Assembly: GCA_002344625.1 (NCBI GenBank)
Contig: DDUE01000057.1
Location: forward strand, 6,654-59,184
Direction of reading: 5' to 3'
DNA from: Rhodocyclaceae bacterium UBA2346
Lineage (GTDB): Bacteria > Pseudomonadota > Gammaproteobacteria > Burkholderiales > Rhodocyclaceae
Length of the DNA: 52,531 nt
The translations under genes were made by a program, and so were the position numbers. The notes beneath the pieces are model-generated. The model saw nothing but the letters and a program-made list of their open reading frames with translations, had not been told where the DNA came from and did not search any database. Below are positions 1 through 8,685 of this stretch, in pieces. Positions within the stretch are counted from its first letter, which is position 1; each line of letters starts with the position of its first letter.

Positions 1-423
1 GGCATCAAGCACGGCGAGTCGCCGCAGCAGGCGATGTACCGGGAGCTATACGAGGAAGTGGGTTTATTGCCCGAGCATGTGAAGATCCTTGGGCGCACGC
101 GTGGCTGGTTGCGTTACGACGTTCCCAAGCACTGGATACGGCGGGAGTGGCGTAATACCTACAGAGGGCAGAAGCAGATCTGGTTTCTGCTGCGCCTGGT
201 GGGTCGTGACACCGATGTGTGTCTGCGGGCCAGCAAGCATCCGGAGTTCGATGCTTGGCGATGGAGTGAGTATTGGGTGCCTCTCGAAGCAGTCATCGAG
301 TTCAAGAGGCAGGTCTATCAAAAGGCGTTGTTCGAGTTGTCCGGGGTGTTGTTCAGGCTCGGTCCGCCCGATCCGCCGGCGGCGTATCGTGAGGCGGGCC
401 TGCTCGCCAGGCCCGACCGGTGA
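1..423 (+). CDS. rppH: RNA pyrophosphohydrolase RppH (5' end cut by window edge)
   Basis: Nudix hydrolase that removes pyrophosphate from the 5' triphosphate of mRNAs and so opens them to RNase E decay in the cytoplasm. The frame is already open at base 1 and begins inside the Nudix box: residues GIKHGES are followed seven residues later by RELYEEVGL, which supplies the metal-binding glutamates. Only the first Gly of the box is missing. The later FLLRLVGRD and [14 protein letters not shown] segments are typical of RppH. The 140 residues present cover most of the family's roughly 150-175, so only the N-terminal strand and the true start lie outside. The next gene follows closely on the same strand. 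Confidence 0.93.
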   Translation, partial: GIKHGESPQQAMYRELYEEVGLLPEHVKILGRTRGWLRYDVPKHWIRREWRNTYRGQKQIWFLLRLVGRDTDVCLRASKHPEFDAWRWSEYWVPLEAVIEFKRQVYQKALFELSGVLFRLGPPDPPAAYREAGLLARPDR

Positions 424-486
424 ATGCGTCAGTGTTCGCAGACGTGGCCTTGGCGATTGGTGCGGGCGACGCGTGAAGTCGGGAGT

Positions 487-1029
487 ATGTGCTTGTCAGA
501 GTTTGGTTCGTTCGCGCGTTTGTGCGCGGTGGCGCGCGGGGTGGTGGCTGCGTTTTCGATGATTCCGGTGGTGGCTTGTGCCGGTCTGTTTTCGGACGAT
601 CCGACGGAAAGCTGGGTGGAAGGACCCGTGGAGTTTCCGGCATCGGCGATTCCGGGCGACTTGCGTGATTTTTTCGTGAGCTCGGCTTCTCCCAACCGCT
701 TCAGGATCGACGAGAGTTCGATCACCATCTCGCCCGATGGCGTGGTCAGGTATGTGCTGGTGGTGCAGACCGGGGGCGGAGCGCGTGCCGTGACGTATGA
801 AGGGGTGCATTGCGCGAGCTGGCGGGTGCGAATCTACGCCAACGGTCGGGACGACGGAACATGGGCGGCGGCGCGTGACGCGCAATGGCGGCCGATTCGG
901 AACAGCGCTTATAACCGGGTGCACTATGCGCTCGCCGAAGATCATTTCTGCGACGGGTTGGTTCCTCCGCGTAGCCGTGATGAAGTGTTGCGGCGGCTTC
1001 GCACCAAGGGTTACGGCAATACGTCCTGA
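487..1029 (+). CDS. CNP1-like family lipoprotein
   Basis: A conserved betaproteobacterial envelope protein of the CNP1-like family, function unknown. The frame is open from an ATG at 424 that abuts the rppH stop. I prefer the ATG at 487 because it gives a compact signal sequence: a short basic region, a hydrophobic stretch and a lipobox-like VVAC whose Cys is residue 31. The mature part carries the family core, with the PGDLRDFFVSSASPNRF and DGVVRYVLVV segments and a single Cys near GVHCASWR. It sits between rppH and coq7, 15 bases before the latter, so co-transcription is likely. The family name is from recollection of the motif pattern; the lipoprotein assignment is inferred. Confidence 0.72.
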   Translation: MCLSEFGSFARLCAVARGVVAAFSMIPVVACAGLFSDDPTESWVEGPVEFPASAIPGDLRDFFVSSASPNRFRIDESSITISPDGVVRYVLVVQTGGGARAVTYEGVHCASWRVRIYANGRDDGTWAAARDAQWRPIRNSAYNRVHYALAEDHFCDGLVPPRSRDEVLRRLRTKGYGNTS

Positions 1030-1044
1030 GCGGGGGATAGAGAA

Positions 1045-1668
1045 ATGGCATTGGATCAAGCGATCGTCGAATTCGACAAGGTGTTGCGTACCTTGTTTGC
1101 GCCCGCGCGATCGGTCAGGCCGATACCGGGCGCCGAACTGCCGGACGTGTCGCTGACCGACGCCGAGCGGCGGCATGCGGCAGCGCTGATGCGCGTTAAC
1201 CACTGCGGTGAGATTTGCGCGCAGGCCCTTTATCAGGGGCAGGCGATGACGTCGAACGACGAGCAGGTTCGGCGCGAGCTCGAACAGGCTTCCGCCGAGG
1301 AGACAGAGCATCTGGCGTGGACCGAACTGAGGATTGCCGAACTGGGGGGGCGCAAGAGCCTGCTCAACCCGTTCTGGTATGCAGGTTCGCTTGCCATGGG
1401 CGTCGTGGTCGGCAAGTTCGGCGACCGCTGGAATCTTGGCTTCCTGGCTGAAACGGAGCGCCAGGTCGAGGCACATCTCAAGTCCCATCTGGACAGCCTG
1501 CCAGACGGAGATCACAAGTCGCGCGCGATCGTGGCGCAGATGAAGGAAGACGAGGTGCACCATGCCGAGATGGCCGTTGGCTTGGGCGCGCACGAATTGC
1601 CGCCGCCGGCCCGGGTGGTGATGAAACTCATGTCCCGGGTGATGACAGGGCTGTCGTATCGTCTATAG
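1045..1668 (+). CDS. coq7: 2-polyprenyl-3-methyl-6-methoxy-1,4-benzoquinone monooxygenase Coq7
   Basis: Di-iron hydroxylase of ubiquinone biosynthesis that converts demethoxyubiquinone to demethylubiquinone at the inner membrane. At 207 residues it has full family length. The ferritin-like di-iron ligands are visible as successive carboxylate/His motifs: MRVNHCGEICAQALY near residue 50, EETEHLAW near residue 85, RQVEAHLKSHL near 138, and KEDEVHHAEMA near 168. The ATG at 1045 follows the CNP1 gene by 15 bases. It is convergent with the OsmC gene, and I see no clear intrinsic terminator in the 68-base gap between them. Ubiquinone is the aerobic quinone, which fits an organism with both aerobic and anaerobic respiration. 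Confidence 0.95.
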   Translation: MALDQAIVEFDKVLRTLFAPARSVRPIPGAELPDVSLTDAERRHAAALMRVNHCGEICAQALYQGQAMTSNDEQVRRELEQASAEETEHLAWTELRIAELGGRKSLLNPFWYAGSLAMGVVVGKFGDRWNLGFLAETERQVEAHLKSHLDSLPDGDHKSRAIVAQMKEDEVHHAEMAVGLGAHELPPPARVVMKLMSRVMTGLSYRL

Positions 1669-1736
1669 CCCGTTTATAGCCGTTTCAGGTCGAGGCGTCG
1701 TGGCCGGGTGTTCCCAGTGGTGGAACGGCGGGTGGG

Positions 1737-2156
1737 TCAGTCTGCCTCGACGATGTCCCATGTGTGGGTGAGTTCGGCGGTCTTGCCCATCATGATCGAG
1801 GCCGAGCAGTATTTTTCGGCCGAGAGATGAATCGCGCGCTCGACGGCGTCCGGCTTCAGGTTGCGCCCTTTCACGGTGTAATGAAAGCCGATACGGGTGA
1901 ACACTTTCGGATCGGTGTCGGCACGCTCGGCCACGAGGCGCACTTCGCATCCGCTGACCGTCTGCCGCGATTTCTTGAGGATCAGCACCACGTCGAACGC
2001 GCTGCATCCGCCGGCCCCCGCAAGCAGTAATTCCATTGGCCGGGGGGCGAGGTTGCGGCCACCCGCCTCGGGGGCGCCGTCCATTGCAAGCAAGTGACCG
2101 GTTGCGGTCTCGGCGATAAAGGTCATCCCGTCCATCCACTTGACCGTGCATTCCAT
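1737..2156 (-). CDS. OsmC family peroxiredoxin-like protein
   Basis: A small OsmC/YhfA-type protein of 139 residues. OsmC proteins reduce organic hydroperoxides through two conserved cysteines. Both are present here, C51 in LLAGAGGCSAFD and C117 in SAEKYCSASIM. The N-terminal MECTVKWMDGMTFIAET and the RPMELLLAG helix resemble the YhfA branch, whose substrate is not established. The start has a good AAGGAG ribosome site seven bases upstream on the minus strand. It is a single gene, convergent with coq7 and divergent from the non-coding region before rplM. I am sure of the family but not of the substrate. Confidence 0.88.
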   Translation of the reverse strand: MECTVKWMDGMTFIAETATGHLLAMDGAPEAGGRNLAPRPMELLLAGAGGCSAFDVVLILKKSRQTVSGCEVRLVAERADTDPKVFTRIGFHYTVKGRNLKPDAVERAIHLSAEKYCSASIMMGKTAELTHTWDIVEAD

Positions 2157-2373
2157 CTATGCTGACTCCTTTGTTTCGTAAGGTGGATTCCATGACCGGG
2201 TCCGTCGGAATTCTACCGGATTCCCGGGTCCGGCGGGCGGCGCCAAGCTGATCATGTGTGCCCCGCGTCGATGCGAAAACCGTCGGGAATATCGGTGTTT
2301 CGAGAGGGCGGTGGCCCGCCTTGGCGTGACGTAATTCACATAAGAAACAACAGCCTGTTTTTAATAAAACGCC

Positions 2374-2401
2374 CTGATAACGTAATCAAAACATTTATAG
2401 T
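2374..2401 (+). promoter_or_regulatory. Putative sigma-70 promoter for the anti-SD small RNA
   Basis: CTGATA at 2374-2379 and TATAGT at 2396-2401 are separated by 16 bases, matching four and five of six consensus positions. It would start transcription near 2408, in a stretch with no protein gene that ends at the terminator at 2522-2551. This is read from sequence only. Confidence 0.4.
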
Positions 2402-2407
2402 GCAGCG

Positions 2408-2551
2408 CACAAAAAAAACTTGCCTGCCGGGAGTGGGGTGTGGATAATTCGTCTCAGTCGGATCGCTGAGCAACATGATCCAAACGGTGTCTCCTCCACC
2501 CTCCTCCTTTGGTGTGGATTTAACGCAGTCCCTCGGGGCTGCGTTTTTTTT
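2408..2551 (+). ncRNA. Candidate small RNA with two CTCCTCC (anti-Shine-Dalgarno) loop motifs
   Basis: A stretch of about 144 bases lies between a plausible promoter and a clear intrinsic terminator and holds no convincing reading frame. ATCCAAA at 2478-2484 can pair with TTTGG at 2508-2512 (and GGAT just after). The 23-base loop they enclose carries CTCCTCC twice, at 2491-2497 and 2501-2507. These runs are complementary to GGAGGAG ribosome binding sites. C-rich anti-SD loops are a known feature of several trans-acting small RNAs in proteobacteria. An rplM leader is unlikely because rplM has its own promoter after the terminator. The small RNA call is an inference; the hairpin and repeats are visible directly. 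Confidence 0.5.
2522..2551 (+). terminator. Intrinsic terminator upstream of rplM
   Basis: AACGCAG (2522-2528) pairs perfectly with CTGCGTT (2539-2545) around a 10-base loop and runs into a stretch of Ts ending at 2551. No protein gene precedes it on this strand for several hundred bases, so it must end a non-coding transcript. Confidence 0.8.
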
Positions 2552-2572
2552 AGCTTGAACGGTCGACCGGGT

Positions 2573-2602
2573 TTGACAGGGTAAGGCCGTATCCCTTAAG
2601 AT
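2573..2602 (+). promoter_or_regulatory. rplM-rpsI promoter
   Basis: A perfect -35 box TTGACA (2573-2578) is followed after 18 bases by TAAGAT (2597-2602). It predicts a start about 50 bases before the rplM ATG, just after the upstream terminator. Confidence 0.65.
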
Positions 2603-2658
2603 CACGAGCTTTACGTTTATTGGCCGTCAACCGAGGCCGGACAAGATCGAGGATTCGA

Positions 2659-3087
2659 ATGAAAACGTTTTCTGCCAAGCCGCACGAAGTCAGGCGCGAC
2701 TGGTTTGTTGTCGATGCATCGGACAAGGTGCTTGGCCGTCTGGCTGCCGAAGTTGCACGCCGTTTGCGTGGCAAGCACAAGGCCATCTACACGCCGCACG
2801 TCGATACCGGTGATTTCATCGTCGTCGTCAACGTCGAGAAGCTGCGCGTGACCGGCAACAAGGCTACCGACAAGAAATACTATCGCCATACCGGCTACCC
2901 TGGCGGGATTTACGAAACCAGCTTCACCAAGATGCAGCAGCGCTTTCCGGGGCGTGTGCTCGAAAAAGCCGTGAAGGGCATGCTGCCGAAAGGTCCTCTC
3001 GGCTACGCGATGTTGAAGAAGCTCAAGTGCTACGCCGGTGGCGAGCATCCCCATGCTGCCCAGCAGCCCCAAATTCTCGAGATCTGA
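2659..3087 (+). CDS. rplM: 50S ribosomal protein L13
   Basis: Large-subunit ribosomal protein L13, an early assembly protein of the 50S subunit. It is 142 residues, the usual bacterial length, starting MKTFSAKP. The signature [18 protein letters not shown] and the [18 protein letters not shown] and [12 protein letters not shown] segments are all present. An in-frame ATG-less extension exists upstream, but only the ATG at 2659 gives the family N-terminus. rpsI follows 10 bases later, forming the standard rplM-rpsI operon, and a strong promoter lies at 2573-2602. Identity is certain. Confidence 0.98.
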   Translation: MKTFSAKPHEVRRDWFVVDASDKVLGRLAAEVARRLRGKHKAIYTPHVDTGDFIVVVNVEKLRVTGNKATDKKYYRHTGYPGGIYETSFTKMQQRFPGRVLEKAVKGMLPKGPLGYAMLKKLKCYAGGEHPHAAQQPQILEI

Positions 3088-3097
3088 GGAGCCGTCA

Positions 3098-3490
3098 ATG
3101 GCTGTTAGCTACAACTACGGTACGGGTCGTCGCAAGACTGCGGTTGCTCGTGTCTTCATCAAGCCGGGTACCGGCAACATCGTCGTCAATGGCAAGCCCG
3201 TGGACGAATTTTTCTCGCGCGAAACGGGCCGTATGATCGTGCGGCAACCGCTGGTGCTGACCGGTAACGAAGGTCGCTTCGATATCATGGTCAATGTGAC
3301 CGGCGGTGGTGAGTCCGGGCAAGCCGGCGCAGTTCGCCACGGTATTACCCGTGCGTTGATCGATTACGACGGTGAACTCAAGTCGCCGCTGCGCAAGGAA
3401 GGTTTCGTGACGCGCGATGCCCGCGAAGTCGAGCGTAAGAAGGTTGGTCTGCGCAAGGCGCGCCGCAGGAAGCAGTTCTCGAAGCGCTGA
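3098..3490 (+). CDS. rpsI: 30S ribosomal protein S9
   Basis: Small-subunit protein S9, whose basic C-terminal tail reaches the P-site tRNA. It is 130 residues, beginning [20 protein letters not shown] and ending in the conserved [12 protein letters not shown] tail. An upstream in-frame ATG at 3038 lies inside rplM and is ignored. The ATG at 3098 has a GAGGAG site eight bases ahead. It is the last gene of the rplM operon and is followed by a terminator at 3513-3534. Confidence 0.98.
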   Translation: MAVSYNYGTGRRKTAVARVFIKPGTGNIVVNGKPVDEFFSRETGRMIVRQPLVLTGNEGRFDIMVNVTGGGESGQAGAVRHGITRALIDYDGELKSPLRKEGFVTRDAREVERKKVGLRKARRRKQFSKR

Positions 3491-3512
3491 TTCATCAGTG
3501 CTGCATCCGAAG

Positions 3513-3534
3513 GCCGCCCGCGAGGCGGCTTTTT
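3513..3534 (+). terminator. rplM-rpsI operon terminator
   Basis: GCCGCC (3513-3518) and GGCGGC (3524-3529) form a GC-rich stem with a 5-base loop followed by a run of five Ts. It ends the ribosomal protein operon before argC. Confidence 0.85.
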
Positions 3535-3612
3535 GCGTTTCGGTAACGCAAACGATCGAGTTCGGATGGAATAATGCGTGTTCGTACACGGAGATAAAGC
3601 AGGGGGTCGGGA

Positions 3613-4641
3613 ATGATCAAAGTGGGTGTTGTTGGCGGTACGGGCTACACGGGTGTCGAGCTGTTGCGACTGCTGGCGGGGCACCCGGCGGTACAACTGG
3701 TGGCAATCACTTCGCGCGGCGATGCGGGGACGCCGGTTGCCGCGATGTTTCCCAGTCTGCGCGGCCGGGTTGGGCTGGAGTTCGTCGCACCTCAGGACGC
3801 CGATCTCGAATCGTGCGATGTCGTATTCTTCGCCACGCCCAACGGTATTGCGATGCAGCAGGCTCGCTCGCTGATCGATGCGGGGGTTCGCGTGATCGAT
3901 CTGGCGGCCGATTTTCGTATTCGCGACGTCGCCGAGTGGCAGAAGTGGTATGGGATGACGCATGCGGCCCCTGAACTCGTTGCCGAAGCGGTTTACGGCT
4001 TGCCCGAGGTCAATCGGGCGGCAATCCGCGGTGCGCGTGTTCTCGCGAATCCAGGATGTTATCCGACGGCCGTGCAGTTGGGCTTCATCCCACTCATCGA
4101 GGCCGGCTTGATCGATCTTGGTCATCTGGTCGCAGATGCGAAATCAGGGGTGTCGGGCGCGGGGCGCAAGGCTGAAGTGAACGCGCTGTTCGCCGAGGCC
4201 GCGGACAGTTTCAAGGCCTATGGCGTCGGTGGTCATCGCCATCTGCCCGAGATTCGCCAAGGGCTCGGTCTGGTTGCGAACGAGCCGGTGGGTCTGACTT
4301 TCGTGCCGCATCTGACGCCGATGGTGCGCGGCATCCATGCGACGCTGTACGCTCGCCTCACCCGCGACGTGGATCTGCAGGGGCTCTACGAAGCGCGGTA
4401 TCGTGATGAGCCGTTCGTTGATGTGCTGCCGTCGGGGGGGCACCCCGAGACGCGTTCGGTGCGCGCCAGTAACATGTGCCGAATCGCGGTCCATCGTCCC
4501 CAGGGGGGGGATGTGGTGGTGGTGCTATCGGTCATTGACAATCTGGTCAAGGGTGCAGCCGGGCAGGCCGTGCAGAACATGAATATAATGTTCGATATTG
4601 ATGAACGGCTCGGATTGGACATCGTTCCGGTCAGCCCTTAG
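3613..4641 (+). CDS. argC: N-acetyl-gamma-glutamyl-phosphate reductase
   Basis: NADPH-dependent reductase for the third step of arginine synthesis, forming N-acetylglutamate semialdehyde. It is 342 residues. It opens with the Rossmann motif [18 protein letters not shown], and the catalytic Cys is C149 in [18 protein letters not shown] and [11 protein letters not shown], typical of type 1 ArgC, follow. It is preceded by a short T-rich spacer after the rpsI terminator and followed 109 bases later by erpA. This argC-erpA neighbourhood is common in betaproteobacteria, but the two gene functions are unrelated. Confidence 0.97.
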   Translation: MIKVGVVGGTGYTGVELLRLLAGHPAVQLVAITSRGDAGTPVAAMFPSLRGRVGLEFVAPQDADLESCDVVFFATPNGIAMQQARSLIDAGVRVIDLAADFRIRDVAEWQKWYGMTHAAPELVAEAVYGLPEVNRAAIRGARVLANPGCYPTAVQLGFIPLIEAGLIDLGHLVADAKSGVSGAGRKAEVNALFAEAADSFKAYGVGGHRHLPEIRQGLGLVANEPVGLTFVPHLTPMVRGIHATLYARLTRDVDLQGLYEARYRDEPFVDVLPSGGHPETRSVRASNMCRIAVHRPQGGDVVVVLSVIDNLVKGAAGQAVQNMNIMFDIDERLGLDIVPVSP

Positions 4642-4750
4642 GTGCTGCGGTAGTGGAACCTTTCGGGGTGTGGGTTGCCAAAGCAGAATGGGATTGTGAC
4701 GCGGTACGGCGGCGATGCGCCGTCCCCACCAGTGATTTTGAGGAGAGAGC

Positions 4751-5101
4751 ATGAACACAGCGGTCGATATGCCGGAGTTGCTGGTTTTCACGGACAGCGC
4801 GGCGAGCAAGGTCAAGGACTTGATCGAGGAAGAAGGTAATCCGGCTCTCAAGTTGAGAGTGTTTGTGAGCGGCGGTGGGTGCTCCGGCTTTCAGTACGGC
4901 TTCACTTTTGACGAAGAGGTCAATGAGGACGATACCGCGTTGGAAAAGAACGGTGTGACGCTGCTGATCGATCCGATGAGCTACCAATACCTTGTTGGAG
5001 CGGAGATCGATTACACCGAAGGGCTCGAGGGCTCGCAGTTCGTGATCCGCAACCCGAACGCCACGAGTACCTGTGGTTGCGGTTCGTCGTTTGCCGCATA
5101 A
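4751..5101 (+). CDS. erpA: Iron-sulfur cluster insertion protein ErpA
   Basis: A-type carrier that delivers [4Fe-4S] clusters to respiratory and isoprenoid enzymes. At 116 residues it has the three conserved cysteines: C44 in [10 protein letters not shown], and C108 and C110 in the C-terminal CGCG. An AGGAGAG ribosome site precedes the ATG. It stands alone between argC and a strong terminator. ErpA rather than IscA is favoured by the acidic N-terminal region, the FDEEVNEDD segment and the absence of an isc operon here. It plausibly serves Fe-S clients such as FNR and CcoG in this window, which is inference. Confidence 0.93.
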   Translation: MNTAVDMPELLVFTDSAASKVKDLIEEEGNPALKLRVFVSGGGCSGFQYGFTFDEEVNEDDTALEKNGVTLLIDPMSYQYLVGAEIDYTEGLEGSQFVIRNPNATSTCGCGSSFAA

Positions 5102-5124
5102 GCCGGATGCGAATCCACACAAGA

Positions 5125-5148
5125 GAGTGCTCCGGCACTCTTTTTTTT
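5125..5148 (+). terminator. erpA intrinsic terminator
   Basis: GAGTGC (5125-5130) and GCACTC (5135-5140) close a 4-base loop, followed by eight Ts. This is a textbook terminator 24 bases after the erpA stop. Confidence 0.9.
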
Positions 5149-5187
5149 CGCCCATGGCCGGATCTGGATGATGTGTCGGGGGATAGG

Positions 5188-5205
5188 GTTGACGTCAACG
5201 TCAAC
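5188..5205 (+). promoter_or_regulatory. Perfect interrupted palindrome, likely operator of the SDR gene
   Basis: GTTGACGT-CA-ACGTCAAC is an 18-base perfect inverted repeat with a 2-base centre, 58 bases before the dehydrogenase start. The TTGACG half could also serve as a -35 box. From memory, its form resembles the ACGT-type sites of MerR-family LiuR regulators of branched-chain amino acid breakdown, but no regulator gene is nearby. Confidence 0.55.
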
Positions 5206-5262
5206 AAGACCTATCGTCCGCGCGCATGACCGTGATACCAGAACCGATAAGGAGGAAGACAG

Positions 5263-6030
5263 ATGAAGATCGAAAACGGCGTTTTTGTCGTGACCGGAGG
5301 AGGGTCAGGGCTCGGGGCGGCAACGGCGCATATGCTGGCCGCCGAAGGCGGGCGGGTGGTACTGGCCGACGTCAATCGCGACGCAGGTGAGCAGGTCGCG
5401 CGCGAGTTGGGCAACGCCGCGGTGTTCGTACCGACCGATGTTGCCGATGAAACGAGCGCCAAGGCGGCCATCGATCGTGCGGTGACCGGATTCGGCGGGC
5501 TCAATGGCTTGGTGAATTGCGCTGGCGTGGCGCCGGCCGAGAAGGTGATCGGCCGTGAAGCGCCACATCGCCTCGATTCGTTCATGCGTACGGTCAACAT
5601 CAACTTGATCGGTACGTTCAACATGTTGCGTCTTGCCGCCGATGCGATGGTGAAGCTTGCACCGAGGGAGGGCGGGGAGCGCGGCGTCATCGTCAATACC
5701 GCCTCGGTGGCCGCTTACGATGGGCAGATCGGTCAGGCCGGCTATGCTGCGTCGAAGGCGGGCATCGTCGGCCTGACTTTGCCGGTGGCACGCGAACTCG
5801 CCCGATCGGGCATCAGGGTGATGACGATTGCACCGGGCATCATGGAAACCCCGATGTTGATGGGCATGCCTCAGGAGGTTCAGGATTCGCTCGGCAGGAT
5901 GGTGCCATTTCCGTCGCGCCTCGGGCGCCCTTCGGAGTATGCCGCCTTGGTCAAGCACATTCTCGAGAATGGGTATCTGAACGGCGAGGTGATCCGGCTG
6001 GATGGTGCCATCCGGATGGCAGCGAAGTAG
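5263..6030 (+). CDS. Short-chain dehydrogenase, 3-hydroxyacyl-CoA dehydrogenase (HSD10-like) type
   Basis: An NAD(P)-dependent classical SDR of 255 residues. The cofactor loop is TGGGSGLG (residues 11-18). VNCAG near residue 86 stands for the usual NNAG. The catalytic set is S149, Y162 and K166 in the YxxxK arrangement. The overall pattern ([11 protein letters not shown] at the N-terminus, [30 protein letters not shown] at the C-terminus) matches type 2 3-hydroxyacyl-CoA dehydrogenases related to human HSD10, which act in branched-chain amino acid and fatty acid oxidation. A good AGGAGG site precedes the start. It is a lone gene preceded by an 18-base palindrome. The substrate is inferred by family only. 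Confidence 0.85.
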   Translation: MKIENGVFVVTGGGSGLGAATAHMLAAEGGRVVLADVNRDAGEQVARELGNAAVFVPTDVADETSAKAAIDRAVTGFGGLNGLVNCAGVAPAEKVIGREAPHRLDSFMRTVNINLIGTFNMLRLAADAMVKLAPREGGERGVIVNTASVAAYDGQIGQAGYAASKAGIVGLTLPVARELARSGIRVMTIAPGIMETPMLMGMPQEVQDSLGRMVPFPSRLGRPSEYAALVKHILENGYLNGEVIRLDGAIRMAAK

Positions 6031-6196
6031 GCCGCCCGCCGAAGGGCTGATTCAGCTTCCGTCGCTTCGGCAGGCTGGCCTGCTGAACCTTTGCGCCAGC
6101 GCATTGGTCAGCCTCATCAAACGTGCTAAAACACGCTGGCGCGCCGATCCCCTGCATGGGGCGGCGCTTACCTGCCGACGCCAATCTTGGAATTGC

Positions 6197-8680
6197 ATGA
6201 GTTCTGCCGACACCGCTGTTGCCGCCCATGTGGGGGATGAATCAGAGTGCTATCACTGTGGGCTGCCGGTGCCGTCGGCCACTCATCATTACGTGAGTGT
6301 AGATGGCGTACCGCGCCGGATGTGCTGCATCGGGTGTGAGGCGGTGGCACAGTCGATCGTCGATAACGGCCTTACCGACTATTACCGTCATCGCGACGCG
6401 ATGCCCGAACCGGTGAAGGAGGCGTTGCCTGCGGAGTTGCAGGAACTGGGCCTGTTCGATCATCCCGATTTCCAAAAGTCGTTCGTTCAGCCCGTGGGCG
6501 AGCATGAACGCGAGGCTTCGCTGATTCTCGAGGGCATTACCTGTGCGGCCTGCGTGTGGCTCAACGAGCAGCATGTGGCGCGTCAACCGGGTGTCTCCTT
6601 GATCGAGGTGAATTACGCCACTCGCCGTGCGCGGGTGCGCTGGGACGAACGCCGGATCAAGCTGTCGGAAATCCTGGCGGCCGTTCAGGCCATTGGTTAT
6701 CGGGCTTACCCGTATGATGCCGAACGCTCCGAGCAAATCGGGCAGCGTGAGCGGCGGTCGATGCTGTGGCGGGTGTTCGTGGCCGGTTTCGGCATGATGC
6801 AGGTAATGATGTATGCCTTTCCAGCCTACATCGCGGCAGACGGGGATCTGTCGGCCGACGCCGACCGGCTGATGCGCTGGGCGAGCCTCGTGTTGACCGT
6901 CCCGGTGGTGCTCTATTCGTCCGCGCCGTTCTTTCGGCGCGCGTGGCGCGATATCCGCTTGCGCCGGTTGGGGATGGACGTGCCGGTGGCGCTGGGCGTC
7001 GGTAGTGCATTTCTCGCGAGCGTGTGGGCGACCCTGATCGACGGACCCGAGGTCTATTTCGATTCGGTAACGATGTTCGTCTTCTTGCTGTTGTGCGGCC
7101 GCTACCTCGAGATGCTTGCGCGGCAGAAGGCGGTGCGCGGAGTCGAGGAGCTAGGCAAGGTGCTTCCGGCATTTGCCGAGCGGGTCGATGCCACAGGTGG
7201 GAGTGCTCGTGTTCCAGTGTCGCAGCTCAGCGTGGGTGATCGGGTCAGGGTACGTCCTGGCGAGGTGATTCCGGCCGATGGCGTGGTGCTCGAAGGGGTC
7301 AGCGAGGTCAACGAGGCTTTGCTGACCGGCGAGAGCCGGCCGGCGCCCAAACTCGCCGGCTCGGCGGTGACCGGCGGATGCATCAACATGGCCAGCCCAC
7401 TCGTCGTCGAGGTCAGGCAGGTCGGCGATTCGACACGCTTGGCGGCGATCAGGCGTTTGATGGATCGCGCCGCAAGCGAACGTCCCGGAGTCGCGACGAA
7501 TGCCGACAAGGTTGCGCGCGTGTTCATCGTCGTGTTGTTGGTGCTGGCCGCTCTGGCCTATGGAATCTGGCACTTCGTCGATCCTGAGCGCGCGTTGTGG
7601 ATTTTCGTTTCGGTGCTCGTCGTGGCATGTCCGTGTGCCCTGTCGCTTGCGACGCCGGCGGCGTTGACGGTTGCGACCGATTCGCTCGCACGCATGGGGG
7701 TGCTGGTTACCCGTGGGCATGCGATCGAAGCGCTGGCCGGCGCCAACCGCTTTGCGTTCGACAAGACCGGAACCTTGACCCGGGGTCTGATGCAGGTCGA
7801 GTGCATCGAAGTACTCGACGGCTCCAGCCGTGAGCGCGTGCTCGCCTTTGCCGGGGCACTCGAGCAGGCCTCGGAGCATGCGGTTGCCGCCGGGGTTCGT
7901 CTGGCGGCGGAGGGGCTGAGCCTGGAGAAAGTAGAGGCGCTGCGCTCCGTCGTCGGCCGCGGTGTCGAGGGCAGGATGGGGGGCGTCCTGATGCGCATCG
8001 GTCGTCCGGATTTCGTTGCCGAACTGGTCGCCGGCGACGTGCCTGCGCAGGTCGGCGAGCTGGAGCAGGGCGGGGCGACGGTCGTGGCATTAGGCTCCGA
8101 GCGTGGCTGGATGGCGCTTTTCGCGCTGTGCGATCTGCCCCGCAGCGAGGCGCCGCACCTGCTCGCGCGCTTGCAGCGCGAGCAGGTGCCGGTGACGATT
8201 CTCAGCGGAGATTCGGCCGCAGCGGTGCGGGCCGTGGCGGGACAGCTCGGTGTGCACGACTGGCATGCGTCGATGTCTCCTGCGGACAAGCGGGCCTGGG
8301 TCGAGGCGAAGCAGCAGGAACCGGGTGCCGTGGTGGCCATGGTGGGTGACGGGGTGAACGATGCGCCGGTCATCGCGCAGGCACATGTCTCGGTCGCGAT
8401 GGGGGGCGGTACCGATCTTGCGCGCAATCAGGCCGACATCGTGCTTCTGTCGGAGCAGTTGACAGCGCTGTCGGGCGGCATCGATCTCGCCCGCAAGACC
8501 ATTCGGATCATTCGCCAGAATCTCTGGTGGTCGTTCGGCTACAACATCACTTCCGTACCGCTGGCGATGCTTGGCTTGGTCACGCCCTGGATGGCTGGTC
8601 TGGGCATGGCGCTGAGTTCGCTCCTGGTCGTGCTCAACGCGCTGCGTCTGCAGCCACGCAAGACGAATGACAGAACGTAA
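6197..8680 (+). CDS. ccoI: Copper-translocating P-type ATPase CcoI (FixI)
   Basis: P1B-type ATPase that exports copper to the periplasm for the CuB centre of cbb3 oxidase. At 827 residues it starts at MSSADTAV. The frame is open further upstream but without a plausible start. An N-terminal cysteine-rich segment (C18, C21, C43, C44, C47) typical of FixI precedes an HMA domain with CAAC at 116-119. Next come several membrane helices, the transport motif CPC at 478-480, the phosphorylation site DKTGT at 522-526 and the hinge GDGVNDAP. ccoS follows after 5 bases. Here ccoI-ccoS sit upstream of ccoNOQP rather than downstream, the reverse of the common order. No FNR site was found just before it. 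Confidence 0.94.
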   Translation: MSSADTAVAAHVGDESECYHCGLPVPSATHHYVSVDGVPRRMCCIGCEAVAQSIVDNGLTDYYRHRDAMPEPVKEALPAELQELGLFDHPDFQKSFVQPVGEHEREASLILEGITCAACVWLNEQHVARQPGVSLIEVNYATRRARVRWDERRIKLSEILAAVQAIGYRAYPYDAERSEQIGQRERRSMLWRVFVAGFGMMQVMMYAFPAYIAADGDLSADADRLMRWASLVLTVPVVLYSSAPFFRRAWRDIRLRRLGMDVPVALGVGSAFLASVWATLIDGPEVYFDSVTMFVFLLLCGRYLEMLARQKAVRGVEELGKVLPAFAERVDATGGSARVPVSQLSVGDRVRVRPGEVIPADGVVLEGVSEVNEALLTGESRPAPKLAGSAVTGGCINMASPLVVEVRQVGDSTRLAAIRRLMDRAASERPGVATNADKVARVFIVVLLVLAALAYGIWHFVDPERALWIFVSVLVVACPCALSLATPAALTVATDSLARMGVLVTRGHAIEALAGANRFAFDKTGTLTRGLMQVECIEVLDGSSRERVLAFAGALEQASEHAVAAGVRLAAEGLSLEKVEALRSVVGRGVEGRMGGVLMRIGRPDFVAELVAGDVPAQVGELEQGGATVVALGSERGWMALFALCDLPRSEAPHLLARLQREQVPVTILSGDSAAAVRAVAGQLGVHDWHASMSPADKRAWVEAKQQEPGAVVAMVGDGVNDAPVIAQAHVSVAMGGGTDLARNQADIVLLSEQLTALSGGIDLARKTIRIIRQNLWWSFGYNITSVPLAMLGLVTPWMAGLGMALSSLLVVLNALRLQPRKTNDRT

Positions 8681-8685
8681 ATCCC

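Noticed and set aside
1669..1736. Terminator between coq7 and the OsmC gene
   Set aside because: Only a weak GTTCC/GGAAC pairing exists and there is no T run.
4642..4750. Riboswitch or attenuator before erpA
   Set aside because: The leader has a small GC hairpin but no recognisable riboswitch core or alternative terminator.
6105..6122. Possible FNR site (ATTGGTCAGCCTCATCAAA) upstream of ccoI
   Set aside because: The half sites are seven bases apart, not four, and one is a poor match.
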